DNA from: Bradyrhizobium sp. BTAi1
Lineage (GTDB): Bacteria; Pseudomonadota; Alphaproteobacteria; Rhizobiales; Xanthobacteraceae
NCBI RefSeq assembly: GCF_000015165.1
Contig: NC_009485.1
Location: forward strand, 6,591,501 to 6,655,500
Direction of reading: 5' to 3'
Length of the DNA: 64,000 nucleotides
The notes under the pieces are model-generated. The model was not told the origin of the DNA and searched no databases. It saw nothing but the letters and a program-made list of their open reading frames with translations. Shown in pieces: positions 25,418-33,770 of this stretch. The first letter of the stretch is position 1. Every line of letters begins with the position of its first letter. Position numbers and translations under genes: made by a program.

Positions 25418-28147
25418 TTACGTTTCGCTCGTGATCCGCGCCGCGCAATATTTGTACTCTGGAACCCGCGTCGTCGGGTCGAGCGCCGAATTCGTGAGAT
25501 CGTTGGCCGCCGCTTCGAAATAAGCGAACGGCATCCAGATCACGCCCGCCTGAAGACCGACGTCGCGACATGGGGCGACGGTCACACCGCCGCGCCGAGT
25601 CGCAACGCGGACGCGCGCGGCGCATTCGAGCCCGAGCGCGTCGAATACGTCGGCGGCGATACGAACCATTGGCTCCGGCGCGAGCGCGTGGAGAACCGGC
25701 GCCCGCCGCGTCATCGAACCGGTGTGCCAATGCTCCAGCAGCCTGCCGGTGACCAGGATCAGCGGATAGTCCGCATCCGGCTCCTCCGCCGGTCCACGCC
25801 CATCAAGCGCGGCGATGCGTGCGCGGCCGGCCGGCGTCGGAAATCGCTCGGCAAACAGGCTTCGGGCCGACCCGTTGGCCGACGCAAGCGGCAGAGCGAG
25901 TGCCCCACGGCCCTCCAACATCGACCAGCTTGTACCGGCCAGCATCGGGACGGCCGCCGCCATTTCGTCGAACAGTCCGGCAAGCGCGTCGTGTCGCCAC
26001 GGCGCATCGAGGCGCCGCGCCAACTCCGCCGTGATCCACCAATCCGGGCGCGCGGCGCCGGGCGCCGGCACGGCGGGCGTGAGCAGTTGCACGACCCGAT
26101 CGGTGTTGGTCACCGATCCACTGCGTTCCGCAAGCGCCGCGGCTGGCAGGATGACGTCGGCGAAAGCCGCCGTCTCGGTCGGGAAGATGTCCTGCACGAC
26201 GAGATGATCAAGCCGCGCCAGCGCCTCGCGGGTTCGCGCCAGATCGGGATTGGCCATGGCGGGGTTGCCGCCGGCGACATAGAGCCCGCGGATCCGCCCC
26301 TCATGCGCGGCATTCAGGATCTCGACCTGTGTGAGCCCTGCCTTCGCTGGCAGCTCGGTGCCCCACAGCGCGGTGAACCTTGCCCGCGCCTGGGGATCGC
26401 TCACCGGCGCGTAGCCGGGAAATGACGACGGTATCAGGCCGGCGTCGCAAGAACCTTGGACGTTATTCTGCCCGCGCAGCGGGTGAAGGCCGGATCCTGG
26501 CTTGCCGACATGGCCGCAGATCAGCGCCAGCGCGATGACGCAGCGAATGTTGTCCGCGCCATGCACGTGCTGCGATGCGCCCATGCCCCAAAAGGACATC
26601 GCTCGTTCAGCGGTCGCAAACATCCGCGCCGCCGAGACGAGCAAGTCGGCGTCAACACCGGTGAGTCGCTGCGCGAGTTGCGGCGTCACTCCGCGCACAC
26701 GCGCGGCGAGTTCGTCGAAGCCGTCGATCCGCTCGCGCACGAACGTACGGTCGTACAGCCCTTCGCAGATCACCACGTTCAACATGGCCGAGATAAGGGT
26801 GACGTCGGTCCCTGGCCTCAGGGCGAGATGATAAGTGGCGTGACGCGCGAACGATTGGCGATAGGGATCGACCAGGATCAGCTTGGTTCCACGGCGCACC
26901 GCGTTCTTCATGAAGGTCGCGCCAACCGGATGGTTCACCTCGGGGTTCGAGCCAACCATCAGCACCACGTCGGCGCGGTCGATTTCGTCGATCGGCGCCG
27001 TGACCGCCGAATAGCCGATCGCCTCGCCGAGCGGCGGCACGGAAGCGCACAAACGCGTGCAATGATCGACATGCGGCGTTCCGAGCACAGTGCGCGCCAG
27101 TTTCTGCAAGATATACGCGTCTTCGTTGGAAGCCTTGGCCGAACCGAGTACCGCAAGCGCGTCGGCGCCGTGCCGGTCGGCGACAGCTCTGAGCCCGGCC
27201 GCAGCACGGTCCAAAGCTTCGTCCCAGGAGGCCGGGCGGAAGAAGTCGCGCACTGCATCGGGCCCGGCTACCGCAACGGCATGCTTGGGCGCGTCCTGGC
27301 GACGGATCAGCGGCACCGTGAGGCGATCAGGATGGTGCAGGAAGTCGAAGCCGAACCTGCCCTTGACGCACAGCCGGCTGCGATTGGCCGGCCCGTCGGC
27401 GCCGTCCGCCCGCACCACCCGCCCGTCAGCCACCGTCAACTCGATCCGGCAGCCGACGCTGCAAAACGGGCAGATCGTTTCCGCCGTTGTCGTCGGCTCA
27501 GTTTCCGCGATGGGCGCCGCGACCGGAGCCAAAGCGCCGGTCGGGCAAACCTGGACGCATTCGCCGCAAGCCACACAGGAACTGTCGGTCAGGGGCACGT
27601 TGGCGTCGAAGACGATGCACGCCTCGGCACCGCGACCGGCCACACCGATCACGCCGTTGACTTGAACGTCCTGGCAGGCCGTGCGGCACAGCCCGCAGCG
27701 GATGCAGGCGTCGAGGTCGACGGTGATCGCGGGATGCTGCTGCGTGACCCGCTCGATCGTCGGCCGATGGCCAAACCGCGTCGCGCCAACACCAACCTGG
27801 GCAAGCGCCTCAGCCAGACGCGAGCCGGGACGCAAGGCCTCGGGGCCCTGTTCCGAGAGAGTCAGCTCAGCAACCAACCGGCGGGTCTGCAGGACCCGCT
27901 CGCTCGACGTCCGCACGACCTGTCCCTCCTCCGCCTCGCGGCGGCAGGAAGGCGCAAGCGTGCGCTCACCTTTAATCTCGACCAGGCAAAACCGGCAGGA
28001 CGCTTCGGCGGCGTAGCCCGTGCGGTCGCAGGCGCAGACATTCGGAATAGCGATGCCGCACTGGCGTGCCGCCTCGAGCAGGGTCGTCCCGGCCGGAACA
28101 TCGACGACCTGGTCGTCAATGCGAAGCGCAAATGAAGTCTCGGTCAT
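25418..28147 (-). CDS. Formate-dehydrogenase-like bis-MGD molybdoenzyme, alpha subunit
   Basis: 909 residues. N-terminal [2Fe-2S] ferredoxin domain (C38, C51, C54, C68); two [4Fe-4S] motifs (CIRCGLCRTAC at 148-158 and CVACGECVQVCP at 191-202); MopB [4Fe-4S] motif CPFCSVGC with C260; a bis-MGD catalytic core; and a C-terminal MGD-binding domain (GRLLEHWHTGSMTRR). It resembles FdhF/FdsA alpha subunits. The active site reads DHCTRLCASVPP: the metal-ligand Cys367 is kept, but the next residue is Ala368, where formate dehydrogenases have a key His. The substrate-site Arg558 (LRGQNNVQG) is conserved. No fdsB/fdsG/fdhD neighbours. It lies 21 bp after phnC1, in the transporter operon. Oxidation of a small anion delivered by that transporter is inferred. 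Confidence 0.88.
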   Translation of the reverse strand: MTETSFALRIDDQVVDVPAGTTLLEAARQCGIAIPNVCACDRTGYAAEASCRFCLVEIKGERTLAPSCRREAEEGQVVRTSSERVLQTRRLVAELTLSEQGPEALRPGSRLAEALAQVGVGATRFGHRPTIERVTQQHPAITVDLDACIRCGLCRTACQDVQVNGVIGVAGRGAEACIVFDANVPLTDSSCVACGECVQVCPTGALAPVAAPIAETEPTTTAETICPFCSVGCRIELTVADGRVVRADGADGPANRSRLCVKGRFGFDFLHHPDRLTVPLIRRQDAPKHAVAVAGPDAVRDFFRPASWDEALDRAAAGLRAVADRHGADALAVLGSAKASNEDAYILQKLARTVLGTPHVDHCTRLCASVPPLGEAIGYSAVTAPIDEIDRADVVLMVGSNPEVNHPVGATFMKNAVRRGTKLILVDPYRQSFARHATYHLALRPGTDVTLISAMLNVVICEGLYDRTFVRERIDGFDELAARVRGVTPQLAQRLTGVDADLLVSAARMFATAERAMSFWGMGASQHVHGADNIRCVIALALICGHVGKPGSGLHPLRGQNNVQGSCDAGLIPSSFPGYAPVSDPQARARFTALWGTELPAKAGLTQVEILNAAHEGRIRGLYVAGGNPAMANPDLARTREALARLDHLVVQDIFPTETAAFADVILPAAALAERSGSVTNTDRVVQLLTPAVPAPGAARPDWWITAELARRLDAPWRHDALAGLFDEMAAAVPMLAGTSWSMLEGRGALALPLASANGSARSLFAERFPTPAGRARIAALDGRGPAEEPDADYPLILVTGRLLEHWHTGSMTRRAPVLHALAPEPMVRIAADVFDALGLECAARVRVATRRGGVTVAPCRDVGLQAGVIWMPFAYFEAAANDLTNSALDPTTRVPEYKYCAARITSET

Positions 28148-28168
28148 CGCGAATCGCGGAATTTATGG

Positions 28169-28963
28169 TCAGGACACATAGAGCCGATCGCGCACGTCGC
28201 GGCTGAATTCCGACGGCCGGCCATTGAAGAACACCCGCCCGGCCTTGAGCGCGACAATCCGGTCGGCGTAGCGAACCGCGAGGTCAACCTGGTGCAGGCT
28301 GCACAGCACCGTGATGCCGTGCTCCTTGGCACTATGCTGCATGATCTGAAGGAGGTTCTCGGCGGATTCCGGATCCAGGCTGGAGATTGGCTCGTCCGCC
28401 AAAACAACATCGCCCTGCTGAGCGAGCGCGCGGGCGAACGCGACGCGCTGCTGCTGGCCACCCGACAGACGCTCTGCGCGCTGATAGGCTTGCTCGAGCA
28501 GCCCGACATTGTCGAGGCACGCCAGCGCGAGCTGGCGGTCCTCGAAATTGAAGCGGCGGAGCAGCACGCGCCACAGCGACGCGGTTGCGAGGCGCGCGGC
28601 CAGCACATTGTCGATAGCCGTCAGCCGCTTGACCAAGTTGAACTGCTGGAAAACGAAACCGATCTGCCGGCGAAACCGGACGAGCTCTCTGGGCCTTAGC
28701 GTGGTGACGTCGGTATCGTCGATAACGATGCGGCCGGAATCGGGCTCGATCAGCCGCGTCAGACAGCGGAACAGGGTCGACTTGCCGCAGCCACTGGGGC
28801 CAAGCAGCACGACGAACTCGCCTTTCGCGACTTCAAATGTGATGCGATCGAGGATCAATTTTTCGCCGAAACTCTTGCAGATGTCGTCGACGCGGATCGC
28901 CGGCCGCAGCCGCTCCACCGGGATCACATCGGCCGAGACATCGATCTTCACCAGCCTGTTCAT
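28169..28963 (-). CDS. Phosphonate/phosphite-type ABC transporter ATPase (PhnC-like), copy 1
   Basis: 264 residues. Walker A GPSGCGKS, Q-loop FVFQQFNLVKRLTAIDNVLAARL (a PhnC-type signature), ABC signature LSGGQQQR, Walker B VVLADEP and H-loop CSLHQVDLA. It energises uptake with the PhnE-like permease, whose stop it overlaps (ATGA). The FDH-like gene follows. Nearest named families are PhnC, PtxA and HtxD; which substrate (phosphonate, phosphite, hypophosphite) cannot be read from the ATPase. Confidence 0.92.
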   Translation of the reverse strand: MNRLVKIDVSADVIPVERLRPAIRVDDICKSFGEKLILDRITFEVAKGEFVVLLGPSGCGKSTLFRCLTRLIEPDSGRIVIDDTDVTTLRPRELVRFRRQIGFVFQQFNLVKRLTAIDNVLAARLATASLWRVLLRRFNFEDRQLALACLDNVGLLEQAYQRAERLSGGQQQRVAFARALAQQGDVVLADEPISSLDPESAENLLQIMQHSAKEHGITVLCSLHQVDLAVRYADRIVALKAGRVFFNGRPSEFSRDVRDRLYVS

Positions 28964-29850
28964 GACAGTGTCTCCTCAGCGCAGACCTGTTCGATGCGGC
29001 GAGCGACGGGAAGCGGCCGAGACCGACCACTGCCCGGGTTCAACACGCGACGGCGCAACCAGCCGCTCAGCGTGTCGATGGCGATGACCATGATCAGGAT
29101 CACCCCCAACACGGTGAGCATCTTCGGGAAGTCGAGAAGGTCGATGGAGTCCTTCAGGGTTTGGCCGATCCCACCAGCACCGACGATACCGAGGACAGTC
29201 GAGGCGCGAACGTTGAATTCCCAGATGTAGAGAATGACGGCGACGATATTCGGAAACACGTCGGGAAGCAGCGCGTAGCGGAACGTCTTGACCGGGCCGG
29301 CGCCTGTCAGCTTGACGGCTTCGATCGGCCCCGGATCGGCCGGTTCGATGACTTCCGTCAGCAGCTTGCCGAGCGCACCGGTCATGTTGAATGCGATCGC
29401 AAGGACACCAGTGAACGGACCGAAGCCGACGGCGGCGACGAAGATCAGCGCGAACACCAGGATTTCGGTGCCGCGCAACGTCGACAGCAGGCCACGGACG
29501 AGGCGGTAAATGACTGGATATGGTGTGGTGTTGGTGGCTGCGAGTGGCGCGAGCACGCAGGCGGCCAGTAGCGCGAAGATCGTTCCGACCGTCGCCATCG
29601 CCAACGTCTGGAAGGCGTCGCGCAGGATCCGTTTGATGTCGCTGAGATCGGGCGGAAACATCTGGCCGAACCAACCGGCAACCTTGGGCAAGCCGACGAT
29701 CAACTTGTTCAGGTCGACGTCGACCGCCATGAAGGTCGCCGCCAAGAAGGCAATGACCAGCACGAAGACCGCGGCTTGCGCCAGGTTAGAGAGGCTGAAC
29801 ACCGGCGGATGTGGCTCAAGATAGCGCCGCCCCGCCGCGTAAGAGGTCAT
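28960..29850 (-). CDS. Phosphonate/phosphite-type ABC permease (PhnE-like), copy 1
   Basis: 296 residues from the ATG at MTSYAAGRRYLEPHPPVFSL (a GTG two codons upstream is possible). About six membrane helices; PhnE landmarks include FALIFVAAVGFGPFTGVLAIAF, the permease loop GAGPVKTFRYALLPDVFPNI and EFNVRASTVLGIVGAGGIGQTLKDSIDLLDF. It forms the membrane channel of the copy-1 transporter, between a truncated binding-protein gene and the ATPase. Confidence 0.92.
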   Translation of the reverse strand: MTSYAAGRRYLEPHPPVFSLSNLAQAAVFVLVIAFLAATFMAVDVDLNKLIVGLPKVAGWFGQMFPPDLSDIKRILRDAFQTLAMATVGTIFALLAACVLAPLAATNTTPYPVIYRLVRGLLSTLRGTEILVFALIFVAAVGFGPFTGVLAIAFNMTGALGKLLTEVIEPADPGPIEAVKLTGAGPVKTFRYALLPDVFPNIVAVILYIWEFNVRASTVLGIVGAGGIGQTLKDSIDLLDFPKMLTVLGVILIMVIAIDTLSGWLRRRVLNPGSGRSRPLPVARRIEQVCAEETLS

Positions 29851-29918
29851 CCTCACGGCTCTGCTCCAGTTCGATAGGATGGATGCGGAGCCCGCCCAGG
29901 GCGGGCCCCGCGCATGAG

Positions 29919-30605
29919 TCAGACCTTGAGCTTGCCGGTGATCCGGCCGGCGTCCTCGATGATCTTGTAGTCGGCGTGAACGGCGGGGACGAAGCCGTTA
30001 TACCCGCTGCCCATCATCGACTGCGCCTTTTCCTCGCTTAACCCAACCATGATGTCGCGAATGCGGGCCTTGAGGTCCGGATCAAAGCCCTTCGGCACAC
30101 AGATTGCGTCGTTCGGTAGCGGGTCCGAGGTCCAATAGACCTGCACCTTCTTCGGATCCATCTCGCCGGCTTCGATCATGCCGTAGCGGCCGCGATCCAT
30201 GTCGGAGCCGAGATCGATCAGGCCCTGTTGTATCATCATCACGTTGTTGCCGAAGGTCGCTCCCTCACGCAATTGGAAGTAGCTGGACGGGTCGACGCCT
30301 TCCTTGAGCAAAAACGCGTAGGGAATGAGCCAGCCTGACGTGTTGCCCTGATCGCTCAGAGACAGCTTCAGCCCCTTGGCGTCTTGCGGGAAGTTCTTGA
30401 TCGGGAGGTCGGGGCGGCCTTCAATGATGGCATGGTAGATCGGCTTGCCGCGGTACTTGGCGGTGGCGATCACCTCAACGCCGGAGTGATGATTGGCGAG
30501 CACGTAGCCCCACGGACCGAGCCAACCGAGATCGATATGGCCGTTCGACATCGCCACCGAGATCGCCGCCCAGCTCTCCGGGGAGACCAGCTGGAGGGTT
30601 TGCAC
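29919..30605 (-). pseudogene. phnD-like binding-protein gene, 5'-truncated (copy 1)
   Basis: Carries the C-terminal three quarters of a PhnD/PtxB-type binding protein (SWAAISVAMSNGHIDLGWLGPWGYVLANH, QGNTSGWLIPYAFLLKEGVD, SDPLPNDAICVPKGFD). The intact second copy (38813-37935) has about 70 further N-terminal residues including a signal peptide; here that part is missing and the adjoining DNA encodes a fragment of an unrelated gene on the other strand. An ATG at 30632 keeps the frame open, but the product would lack the export signal and lobe 1. The copy-1 transporter therefore probably depends on another binding protein, or is inactive. Confidence 0.8.
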
Positions 30606-30767
30606 GAGCCTGACTTTCTGGAATTCGCACACAGTCTCGGTCTGATTGTAAACGGCGAATCTCCGGCATCGTTCGCCGAATTTGTAAGGGGCGAGATCGC
30701 CTCGTATGGAGCGTCCACCGCCGCGCTCATGATGATCCGGTCAGAGCACGAGTTTATGCCCGCGTAG
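30606..30767 (+). pseudogene. 3' fragment of a TctC/Bug-family gene
   Basis: Plus-strand sequence reading FLEFAHSLGLIVNGESPASF and AEFVRGEIASYG matches the C-terminal end of Bug-type binding proteins. It begins where phnD copy 1 breaks off, so the junction at about 30,605 is a rearrangement breakpoint. It has no start of its own and ends at a stop 28 bp before the next gene. Confidence 0.65.
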
Positions 30768-30795
30768 CACCGTCTTGAGCAAAAAAGGGAACTCC

Positions 30796-31770
30796 ATGAC
30801 GCCTCTCTCTTTCGGCACGACCCGTCGGCAGCTATTAACGGGAATTAGCGCGCTGGGCGGACTTGGCGCCATTGGTGCCACGCGCTCGCTCGCGCAGGAA
30901 TCGATCGAGATACAGATCGGCGAGGGCACAGTCCCCGACTACACGCATTTTTATGTCGCCGATGACCTCGGTCTGTGGAGCAAGCAAGGTCTAAAGGCGA
31001 CCTCGACGATGTTTCCCTCGGGGCGCATTGCTTTGGATGCACTTGTCAGCGGCCAAGTCAAAATTGCAACGTGCGCGGAAACACCGGTCATGTTCGCTGC
31101 CATCAATGAGATTCCCGTAAGGGTAATCGCGTCTGTCATTAAGTATGAGCCGTTCGATCTGGTCGTCGGCCCAAACATACAGAGCCTGGACGAACTCAAG
31201 GCAAAGCGCATTGGCTACTCCCAAGGAACCAATGCTCACTACTACCTTGCAAGTTTGCTCAGGAGCAAAGGCTTGACCGCAGCTGACGTTGCCGCGGTGA
31301 ATCTACCGGTTGCCAATTTCGTCCCAAGTCTCGTCGGCGGCGCTATTGACGCTTTCGTTTGGAGCGAGCCACTCATCACCGCGGCGCTCAAGCAGGGGCC
31401 GTTCAAGCGTTTGCGAAGCGAGGGGCTGTACAGTGCCTATGGATGCGTCGTCGCGATGCAATCGACCATCGACAGTAACCCGGAGATGCTGATTAGGGCC
31501 GTGAGAACACTCGTGGCCGCTCATGCGGTCGTGAAGAGCGCGCCCGAACAGGCAATGGACATCATATCAGCAAAGCTCAAGCTGGAGCGCTCGTCTGTTC
31601 CCGAGCTCTGGAAAGACTTGCATTTCGGCGTCGGCATAAACCGCGCATCGATGACCGTTGATCTGGTCAAGGAAGCTGAATGGGCATTCGCGAATAATCT
31701 CGTGAAGCCTGGAGCAAAAATGCCGTCATTCGACCAGGTCGTGACGGATAGCATCGTGAAACGAGTATGA
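30796..31770 (+). CDS. Sulfonate/nitrate/taurine-type ABC binding protein
   Basis: 324 residues; start at MTPLSFGTTRRQLLTGISAL, with AAAAGGGA upstream. A twin-arginine-like signal (TTRRQLLTGISALGGLGAIG) ends near ATRSLAQE. NMT1/SsuA-type fold: VPDYTHFYVADDLGLWSKQGL, ALVSGQVKIATCAETPVMFA, IGYSQGTNAHYYLASLL, VGGAIDAFVWSEPLI. First gene of a three-gene operon with overlapping ATGA junctions. The ligand is unknown: sulfonates, nitrate and thiamine precursors are all bound by relatives. GC and codon use look lower than in the flanking genes, which suggests separate acquisition. Confidence 0.88.
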   Translation: MTPLSFGTTRRQLLTGISALGGLGAIGATRSLAQESIEIQIGEGTVPDYTHFYVADDLGLWSKQGLKATSTMFPSGRIALDALVSGQVKIATCAETPVMFAAINEIPVRVIASVIKYEPFDLVVGPNIQSLDELKAKRIGYSQGTNAHYYLASLLRSKGLTAADVAAVNLPVANFVPSLVGGAIDAFVWSEPLITAALKQGPFKRLRSEGLYSAYGCVVAMQSTIDSNPEMLIRAVRTLVAAHAVVKSAPEQAMDIISAKLKLERSSVPELWKDLHFGVGINRASMTVDLVKEAEWAFANNLVKPGAKMPSFDQVVTDSIVKRV

Positions 31771-32591
31771 TAGCAACGGCGGCGCCGGCTATTCCCTTCG
31801 CTGAACTGAACGCAAGGAGTTCACAGCGAACGGGCGGACGCTCCGCGATCGATTGTCGGGGGGTGACGTTTGGGTACGCCGCTTCTGTCGGCGCAAAATC
31901 GATCATTTTCAATCTCAGTCTAACAATCAAAAACGGCGAATTCGTCTGCGTTCTCGGACAGAGCGGATGCGGAAAGACAACCTTGTTGTGCCTCATCGCG
32001 GGTTTTCTCCGGCCGACCTCCGGCGACATCGTTGTCGAAGGGCAGAGAGTGCGAGGGCCAGATCCCCAGCGCGGGATGGTGTTTCAGGAGTACTCCCTGT
32101 TTCCATGGCTAACGACACGCGGGAATGTCGAGTTTGGGCTCCGCATGCGAGGGGTAAGCAGGTCAGAACGTCGTGCCACGTCTGATCGGTACCTAGAGTT
32201 GGTTGGACTGGGTCAGGCTGCTGGCAACTATCCGTTCCAGCTTTCAGGAGGAATGAAGCAGCGCGCCGCCATTGCACGAGCGCTGGCCGCAAATCCGCGC
32301 GCCCTGTTAATGGATGAACCGTTTGCCGCATTGGATGCGATGACGCGGGCCCATTTGCAGGAACAATTGCTTGCGATCTATAGGCAAGCCCGAATGACCA
32401 TTGTATTCGTTACGCACAACATTGCAGAGGCGATATCATTGGCGACACGTATCATCGTGCTCGGCCAGGGCGGCCAAATCATCGAAGATTTGCCGGTGAC
32501 GAGCGAGTATCCGCGATCGCGCACAGGGCCGGAATTCAATGAATTGTATAATAGGCTTGGAACTGCGTTGGGCGCGAGGCAGATCGAATGA
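31767..32591 (+). CDS. Sulfonate/nitrate-type ABC transporter ATPase
   Basis: 274 residues. Walker A GQSGCGKTT, Q-loop GMVFQEYSLFPWLTTRGNVEFGLRM, signature LSGGMKQR, Walker B ALLMDEPFAALD and H-loop FVTHNIAEA: the SsuB/TauB/NrtD pattern. The start overlaps the upstream stop and its stop overlaps the permease start, both ATGA. It powers the transporter with the binding protein upstream. Confidence 0.92.
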   Translation: MIATAAPAIPFAELNARSSQRTGGRSAIDCRGVTFGYAASVGAKSIIFNLSLTIKNGEFVCVLGQSGCGKTTLLCLIAGFLRPTSGDIVVEGQRVRGPDPQRGMVFQEYSLFPWLTTRGNVEFGLRMRGVSRSERRATSDRYLELVGLGQAAGNYPFQLSGGMKQRAAIARALAANPRALLMDEPFAALDAMTRAHLQEQLLAIYRQARMTIVFVTHNIAEAISLATRIIVLGQGGQIIEDLPVTSEYPRSRTGPEFNELYNRLGTALGARQIE

Positions 32592-33391
32592 CCAGGCAAC
32601 ACCGGGGAAGCATGAACGGCGTCAATCTGGCCAAGGGGTTGATCGGCATCGCAACTTTCCTGGCCGCATGGCAATTTCTAAGCGTGACCAAAATGGTCGA
32701 CCCTGTGCTGCTTCCGCCTCCGACAGACATATTCAAGAGCAGCCTTGAACTTCTGCAAAGTGGTGAGCTCGCCAAACATGCGGCCATAAGTGCCAGAAGG
32801 GCGGCGGGCGGATTCGTGGTTGGCGCCCTGCCGGCAATCGTTATCGGCCTTCTGACGGCACGGCTTCCCCGCTTGGCGGCCTATGTAGACCCACTTCTGC
32901 AAATGTTTCGCTCCATTCCGCCGCTTGCCCTCGTACCTTTCGGCGTGTTTTGGTTTGGAATCGGTGAAACCTCCAAAATTGCTCTCGTAGCCTGGAGCGT
33001 CTTCTTTCCAGTGTGGGTCAACACGGAAGCAGGCGTGAGGGAGGTTAGTCCGCTTCTGGTGCGGGCAGCATTTTGCCTTGGAGCAAAGCGATGGCAGATG
33101 TTTTTCTTCGTGCACTTGCCGGCCGCACTCCCTTACATCATCACGGGTCTTAAGGTGAGCTTGTCGGCTGCAATTTCGACGCTTGTGGCGGCAGAACTAG
33201 CGGGTGCCGTGTATGGGCTTGGTTACCTCGTGCAAATCTCCCAGCAAGTGTTCCGGGTGGACTTGATGTTTGTCGGCCTGATTGCTCTCGGCATGGGAAG
33301 CTTGATCGTGAATAGGGTGTTCGACATCTGCGTCAAAGCGCTGGCTCCTTGGTATGGAGGAGAGAGAGAGGCTGTATCCGAGTCCGCGTAG
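32588..33391 (+). CDS. Sulfonate/nitrate-type ABC permease
   Basis: 267 residues with about six membrane helices. SsuC/TauC-like features: LLPPPTDIFKSSLELLQSGEL, FRSIPPLALVPFGVFWFGIGETSKIAL and the EAA-type loop CLGAKRWQMFFFVHLPAALPYIITGLKV. A second in-frame ATG (MNGVNLAKGL) nine codons in is possible. Last gene of the operon. Confidence 0.92.
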   Translation: MTRQHRGSMNGVNLAKGLIGIATFLAAWQFLSVTKMVDPVLLPPPTDIFKSSLELLQSGELAKHAAISARRAAGGFVVGALPAIVIGLLTARLPRLAAYVDPLLQMFRSIPPLALVPFGVFWFGIGETSKIALVAWSVFFPVWVNTEAGVREVSPLLVRAAFCLGAKRWQMFFFVHLPAALPYIITGLKVSLSAAISTLVAAELAGAVYGLGYLVQISQQVFRVDLMFVGLIALGMGSLIVNRVFDICVKALAPWYGGEREAVSESA

Positions 33392-33754
33392 GGGTTCGGC
33401 AACCATGGTCGGCTGAGATAGTCCGCTCAAGGTGAACGCGATTGGCTTAGACCAGTTGCATTTTCTTGCCGCGCTGTGAATGGGTCGGGTGCAAGATGCG
33501 CCGATTGAGGCAAGCTCCAAAATTGGTGCTCGCAGGCGCTTTCGATCCTCACCTGCGCGACGGGGCTAACCGACGGACGGGCTCAAACGCCATCGGAAAC
33601 CAAGACGGGATCCCGATCACCCAAACCAAGGACCGCGCTGCGTTCTTTTTCCACGGTCGAGTAGCGGTCCGGCATCCCGGAGTGCCCGGTCGTCGCAGTG
33701 TTCGATCGCGGGTCCGCGGAACCGTACGCATCCGGCCAGCACCCCAGGCACGAT
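33392..33754. other. Intergenic remnant region before IS66
   Basis: About 360 bp with the operator-like site but no convincing gene on either strand. It is probably leftover DNA from rearrangement and IS insertion. Confidence 0.4.
33443..33458. promoter_or_regulatory. Candidate PhnF-type operator, copy A
   Basis: TGGCTTAGACCAGTTG, identical to a 16-mer at 40227 in the phyH/gntR promoter. The core TGGCTTAGACCA differs at two positions from the PhnF operator TGGTATAGACCA that I recall from mycobacteria. It stands between the sulfonate-type operon and the IS66 element with no gene start nearby, perhaps a promoter remnant. Confidence 0.45.
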
Positions 33755-33770
33755 GACTACCGCGAAGCGC

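Noticed and set aside
25200..25523. 107-codon plus-strand frame after the integrase
   Set aside because: Its only early start codons lie inside the tandem TTGTTGGTA repeat and its 3' third is antisense to the molybdoenzyme gene.
25418..28147. Naming the molybdoenzyme fdhF or fdsA
   Set aside because: The active-site His is missing and no FdsB/FdsG/FdhD partners are nearby, so formate as substrate is not supported.
30632..30632. ATG at 30632 as start of an intact PhnD copy 1
   Set aside because: The residues after it (MCEFQKVRLVQ) come from antisense of the TctC fragment, and the signal peptide and first lobe would be missing.
33466..33756. Plus-strand frame in the remnant region before IS66
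   Set aside because: Arg-rich shadow-like composition, no start signal and no family resemblance.
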